Shown in pieces: positions 60,776-64,000 of a DNA stretch of 64,000 bases. This DNA is from Akkermansia muciniphila (GTDB lineage Bacteria; Verrucomicrobiota; Verrucomicrobiia; Opitutales; Opitutaceae): positions 45,734 to 109,733 of the forward strand of contig CAMCZZ010000010.1 in assembly GCA_945888375.1 (NCBI GenBank), written 5' to 3'. Each line of letters starts with the position of its first letter. Position 1 is the stretch's first letter. Under the pieces are notes generated by a model, which ran no database searches, was not told where the DNA came from, and was given only the letters and a program-made list of their open reading frames with translations. A program made the position numbers and the translations under genes.

Positions 60776-62503
60776 ATGCGTCACCCCGCGCGGCAGCTTT
60801 TGGTTTTGGCTTTTCTGGCGATTGCCTCGTTCGCACGCGCGGCCGTGTTTTACGTTGCGCCGGCCGGCAGTGATACCGGCGACGGCTCCGAAAGCCGTCC
60901 GTTTGCCACCCTCATGCGGGCCCAAGGCGCTGCCTCGGCCGGAGACACCGTGCTCCTGCGCGGCGGCACTTACACGCTTACCAATCTGCATATCACGGCG
61001 GATGACGGGCTCTATGTTTATGTGAACGACTTCACCAAACCGGGCGTCGCTTACCTCGCTTATGAGGGTGAGACACCGGTATTTGATTTCTCCCAAGTCC
61101 GCCCTACCGCCCGGCGGATCACTGCATTTTTTATTCGCACCAATGACCTCGTGTTTCGCGGCTTCCACGTCGTGGGCGTGCAAGTCGTCATCCGCACGGG
61201 CGAGGCCACCAACACCCAGTCGGAGAACTTCCGCATTCGCAACGGCAGCCGTAATCGCCTCGAACGTCTGGTCCTTCGCGATGGCATGGGTATCGGCGTT
61301 TACATCATCAACACCAGCGCCGATAATCTCATCCTTAATTGCGACGCCTATAACAACGCCGGCTTGGACAGTCTCTCGATGGGCAATGTCGACGGGTTTG
61401 GCTCCCATACCACGGTGGGCGGGACCGGGAATGTCTTCCGCGGCTGCCGGGCCTGGCTGAATAGCGACGATGGCTTTGATCTCATCAATTGTGCCGCTCC
61501 GGTCCTGATTGATCATTGCTGGGCTGCGTTCAGCGGTTACCGCAATGCCGCTCTGCAGTCGGGGGGGGACGGGAACGGCTTCAAGGCCGGCGGCTACGGG
61601 CGCAACGGCTCCACGCTGCCGGTCGTGATCCCGCGGCACGTGGTCCGCAGCAGCCTTGCCATCCATAACCGTGCCTCCGGGTTCTACGCGAATCACCACC
61701 CCGGGGGCTTGGATTTTTGGCAAAATACCGCCTACCGGAATGCCACCAATTTCAACTTTCTGAACGTTCTCGCCGACAACCTAACCGACGTCCCCGGTTA
61801 TGGACACAGCATCAAGAACAACCTCAGCCACGCGCCGCGCTCCGGTGCGGTCGCCCAGCTCGACGCCGCAGCCTGTGCTGTCGCCGCAAATACTTTCACG
61901 CTTCCGCTCACGGTGACCGATGCTGATTTTCTGTTTACCACCACGGATACCACCGCCTTGCGCGCGGCCCTCTCCGCCCCCCGGGGCGCGGATGGTTCCC
62001 TGCCGGAGCTGCGCCTGCTGCGCCTCCGGGCCGGGAGCCAGCTCGTGGATCGCGGGGTCGATCTGGCGCTGCCCTTTTATCGCACCGCACCCGACCTGGG
62101 TTGCTTTGAACTGACGCCCTTCGAGGACTGGATCGGGGCTCGTCAGTCCGGCGTGGTGGATCCCGCTCGCCTGGGTGAAACGGCCGATCCTGACGCCGAT
62201 GGTGTCGCCAACCTGCTGGAGTATTTCGCGGGTTCCGACCCGCTGGTGCCGGATGCCCCTGCTCCGATCACGCTCAAGGCAAGCGAGGCGGGCGGCATTC
62301 ACCTCACTGTCCGCCGGCAGAAGCTGGCGGCGGGCATATCCCACCGGGTGGAGCATTCCATCAACCTCGCCACCTGGTCGGTTTCTGCGGTCGAACTGGC
62401 CGTTGAGCAGGACTTGGCGAGCCACGTCCTGCTCGGCGCCGAGATCCCGTTGTCTTTGGCCGCGGGCTTCTGGCGGCTGAGGGTGAGCCGCCTCTCGCCT
62501 TGA
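60776..62503 (+). CDS. Secreted pectate lyase-like protein (PL9 type)
   Basis: 575 residues. Signal peptide (MRHPARQLLVLAFLAIASFA, cleavage near RAA). A right-handed parallel beta-helix of the PL9 family: entry box YVAPAGSDTGDGSESRPFAT, calcium-site aspartates Asp206, Asp231, Asp232, Asp235 (SDDGFD) and candidate catalytic Lys270 (GGDGNGFKAGG), matching in order and spacing Asp209/233/234/237 and Lys273 of Erwinia Pel9A. C-terminal part has DPDADGVANLLEYFAGSDPL and a beta-sandwich, a tail common in exported verrucomicrobial enzymes. Predicted to cleave polygalacturonate or a related uronic acid polymer. The frame extends upstream over mpl without meaning. Confidence 0.87.
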   Translation: MRHPARQLLVLAFLAIASFARAAVFYVAPAGSDTGDGSESRPFATLMRAQGAASAGDTVLLRGGTYTLTNLHITADDGLYVYVNDFTKPGVAYLAYEGETPVFDFSQVRPTARRITAFFIRTNDLVFRGFHVVGVQVVIRTGEATNTQSENFRIRNGSRNRLERLVLRDGMGIGVYIINTSADNLILNCDAYNNAGLDSLSMGNVDGFGSHTTVGGTGNVFRGCRAWLNSDDGFDLINCAAPVLIDHCWAAFSGYRNAALQSGGDGNGFKAGGYGRNGSTLPVVIPRHVVRSSLAIHNRASGFYANHHPGGLDFWQNTAYRNATNFNFLNVLADNLTDVPGYGHSIKNNLSHAPRSGAVAQLDAAACAVAANTFTLPLTVTDADFLFTTTDTTALRAALSAPRGADGSLPELRLLRLRAGSQLVDRGVDLALPFYRTAPDLGCFELTPFEDWIGARQSGVVDPARLGETADPDADGVANLLEYFAGSDPLVPDAPAPITLKASEAGGIHLTVRRQKLAAGISHRVEHSINLATWSVSAVELAVEQDLASHVLLGAEIPLSLAAGFWRLRVSRLSP

Positions 62504-62514
62504 ACCGGCCGGGC

Positions 62515-63837
62515 TCAGGCCTGGAACCGGCTAGCGATGAGGGCGGTGAGGGCGGCGTGCACGTCCTCGTTCTCGAGCTTGTTTAGAACCTCCTCGAAAA
62601 ATGCCGTCACTAGCAGGCGGCGGGCGGCGGTGGGGGCGATGCCGCGGGCCTGGAGGTAAAACTCCTGCTCGGCGTCGATGCGCGCGCTGGTGCTGCCGTG
62701 GCTGCACTTCACGTCGTTGGCCTGGATCTCGAGACCGGGCAGGCTGTGGGCCTCGGCCTCGTCGCTCAGCATCAGGTTGCGGTTCTTTTGATAGGCGTCG
62801 GTTTTCTGCGCGTCGGGCTCGACGATGATGAGGCCGGAGAAGATCGTCTTCGCGGTGTCGAGCAGGGCGTTTTTGTAGAGCAGGTTGGAGGTGGTATGCG
62901 GCGCCACGTGGGTCTGCAGCGTGCGCTGGTCGAACTCGCGGTCGCCGTCGGCCACGGTGAGGGCGAGCATCTCGGAGTGGGCGCCGGGGCCGAGCAGGCG
63001 GGAGTGCGACTCGTGGCGGGCCTGGCGGCCGCCGAGGTGGAGGTTAAGCGAGAGCACGCGGGCATCGCGCTCGGCGGCAATGCTGTTGATTTGGAACGCG
63101 AGGGTTTCGCGACTCCAGTGCTGGGCGCCGATGTAGGTGAGTTGTGCGCCCTCGGCGGCGTGAAGGTCGTTTACGCCGGAGACGAGCTGACGCTCGGAGG
63201 TGGCGCCGCCGGAGACGAAGAATTCAACCAGCGTGGCCTTAGCGCGCGGGCCCAGCACCACGAGGGTGTGAGGGAAGGCGGCGACGTTTTGGCCGGTGAG
63301 GGTGTGCTGGACGACGAAGGGAAGGGCGATCTCGACATCGGCGGGCACGTAGAGGAACGCGCCGGTGGCGGTCAGGGCGGTGTTCAGCGCTACGAATTTC
63401 TCGGAGCCGAGGTTGGCGGGGTGCTTTTGGAAATAGCTGCGCACGAGGTCGCCGTGCTCGCGCAGGGCCTCGTCCAGCGGGGCGAATATCACGCCGCGGG
63501 CGGCGAGTTCGGCCGGCACGGTGCTATGCGCCACCACCTGGCGGTTGGAAAACACGATCTCCGCCGTCTCGGGAAAGGTGATGTGGTTGGGGATGCGCAG
63601 CGCGGGATCCTCGGGCAGGGTGAAGCCGGCGAGGTCGAGGCCCTTGAGATCGGAGAAGCGCCAAGTCTCGTCGGTGCGGGACGGGAGGGGCAGGGCGGTG
63701 AACTGGTTCCAGGCGGCCTTCTTGGCCTCCAGCCACCAGGCGGGCAGGTAGGCGCGCTGGGAGAGGTGCTGGGCGAAGCGGGTGGAATCGAGGCCCTCGG
63801 CGGGCGTGGTGGAGGAGGACGGAGCGGGAACGGACAT
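62515..63837 (-). CDS. sufD: Fe-S cluster assembly protein SufD
   Basis: 440 residues, SufB/SufD beta-helix family: RTDETWRFSDLKGLDLAGF, LNLHLGGRQARHESHSRLLG, FDQRTLQTHVAPHTTSNLLY, ALLDTAKTIFSGLIIVEPDA, AHSLPGLEIQANDVKCSHGS and the C-terminal ARGI...LVTAFFEEVL. Scaffold partner of SufB and SufC in iron-sulfur cluster assembly. SufD rather than SufB by length and by the KCSHG block. sufC and sufB are expected beyond the right edge. Its upstream region holds a 131-bp inverted repeat. Confidence 0.95.
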   Translation of the reverse strand: MSVPAPSSSTTPAEGLDSTRFAQHLSQRAYLPAWWLEAKKAAWNQFTALPLPSRTDETWRFSDLKGLDLAGFTLPEDPALRIPNHITFPETAEIVFSNRQVVAHSTVPAELAARGVIFAPLDEALREHGDLVRSYFQKHPANLGSEKFVALNTALTATGAFLYVPADVEIALPFVVQHTLTGQNVAAFPHTLVVLGPRAKATLVEFFVSGGATSERQLVSGVNDLHAAEGAQLTYIGAQHWSRETLAFQINSIAAERDARVLSLNLHLGGRQARHESHSRLLGPGAHSEMLALTVADGDREFDQRTLQTHVAPHTTSNLLYKNALLDTAKTIFSGLIIVEPDAQKTDAYQKNRNLMLSDEAEAHSLPGLEIQANDVKCSHGSTSARIDAEQEFYLQARGIAPTAARRLLVTAFFEEVLNKLENEDVHAALTALIASRFQA

Positions 63838-63849
63838 AGCGGAAGATTT

Positions 63850-63980
63850 GTCGAAGGTCTGAAGGTCTAAGGTCGAAGGTCGAGTGCGACGGCGGCTGGG
63901 GCCGCCGCAGGGGAAGGTCGGTAAGGGGAAGGCGTGAAGCGCGGTGGCGACTTTCGACGTGGGACCTTCCGACTTTCGAC
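63850..63980. repeat. 131-bp inverted-repeat element with GTCGAAGGTC arms
   Basis: Arms 63850-63882 and 63948-63980 (33 bp) agree at 27 positions in inverted orientation; each contains GTCGAA, GAAGGTC and a second GTCGAA. The interior includes a CGGCGGC/GCCGCCG hairpin (about 63890-63907). No ORF. Located 13 bp upstream of sufD. Confidence 0.8.
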
Positions 63981-64000
63981 CGGTCGGTCGGCGTCAGCCG

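Noticed and set aside
1..64000. CRISPR array, prophage, integron, anti-phage island or biosynthetic cluster
   Set aside because: No regularly spaced direct repeats, cas, integrase, transposase, phage structural or NRPS/PKS genes; almost all genes are core metabolism, transport or envelope functions.

Overview
The window is a chromosomal stretch of a GC-rich bacterium. The gene set points to Verrucomicrobiota, most likely Opitutaceae or a close relative. This is inferred from: the long single-chain PurL and ~630-residue PurF; a secreted lyase ending in a D-x-D-x-DG/LEY tail; a secretin operon laid out like the Akkermansia pilus cluster; an mS38-like 33-residue protein; and intergenic CACGAA-type repeats. 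No rRNA, tRNA, CRISPR array, phage or transposase gene was found. Nearly all of it is housekeeping sequence with short intergenic repeats.

0-10.4 kb: end of an M3 oligopeptidase, a cupin, a tandem-domain creatininase-like protein, an overlapping photolyase pair (class I type plus FeS-type), engB with a small unknown gene, and overlapping menC-menE. 10.4-20.3 kb: dnaE, rpsU, a TIM-barrel isomerase, an SbmA/ABCD-type ABC exporter, an HNH nuclease, a YhbY-like protein and an enlarged signal peptidase I. 20.3-26.6 kb: a complete five-gene peptide ABC importer on the minus strand. 26.9-34.4 kb: purL, then divergent purF and purM, then the mS38-like gene.

34.6-39.1 kb: a five-gene translationally coupled operon (PilM-, PilN-, PilO-, PilP-like and a secretin), visibly AT-richer than its surroundings. 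A GspE/PilB ATPase with an N-terminal GAF domain lies 2 kb further on, on the other strand. Between them are metF and rph. 43.6-50.7 kb: yraN, zwf-opcA-pgl (oxidative pentose phosphate entry), a DUF4197-like protein, a chemoreceptor and coaD. 51.2-64 kb: pgsA-pgpA, a TIGR03790-like protein, a LysM protein, parB without parA, a SulP transporter, secG, a LolA-like protein, mpl, a PL9-type pectate lyase and sufD.

The least expected signals are: (1) a 60-bp structured repeat present twice (18.5 and 26.7 kb), whose differences are mostly compensatory base changes allowing two alternative pairings; (2) three 130-180 bp inverted-repeat elements with unrelated arms, and a hairpin-rich in-frame insertion in purL; (3) the AT-rich secretin operon with a GAF-fused ATPase nearby; (4) near absence of Shine-Dalgarno sequences, with pyrimidine-rich sequence before most start codons.
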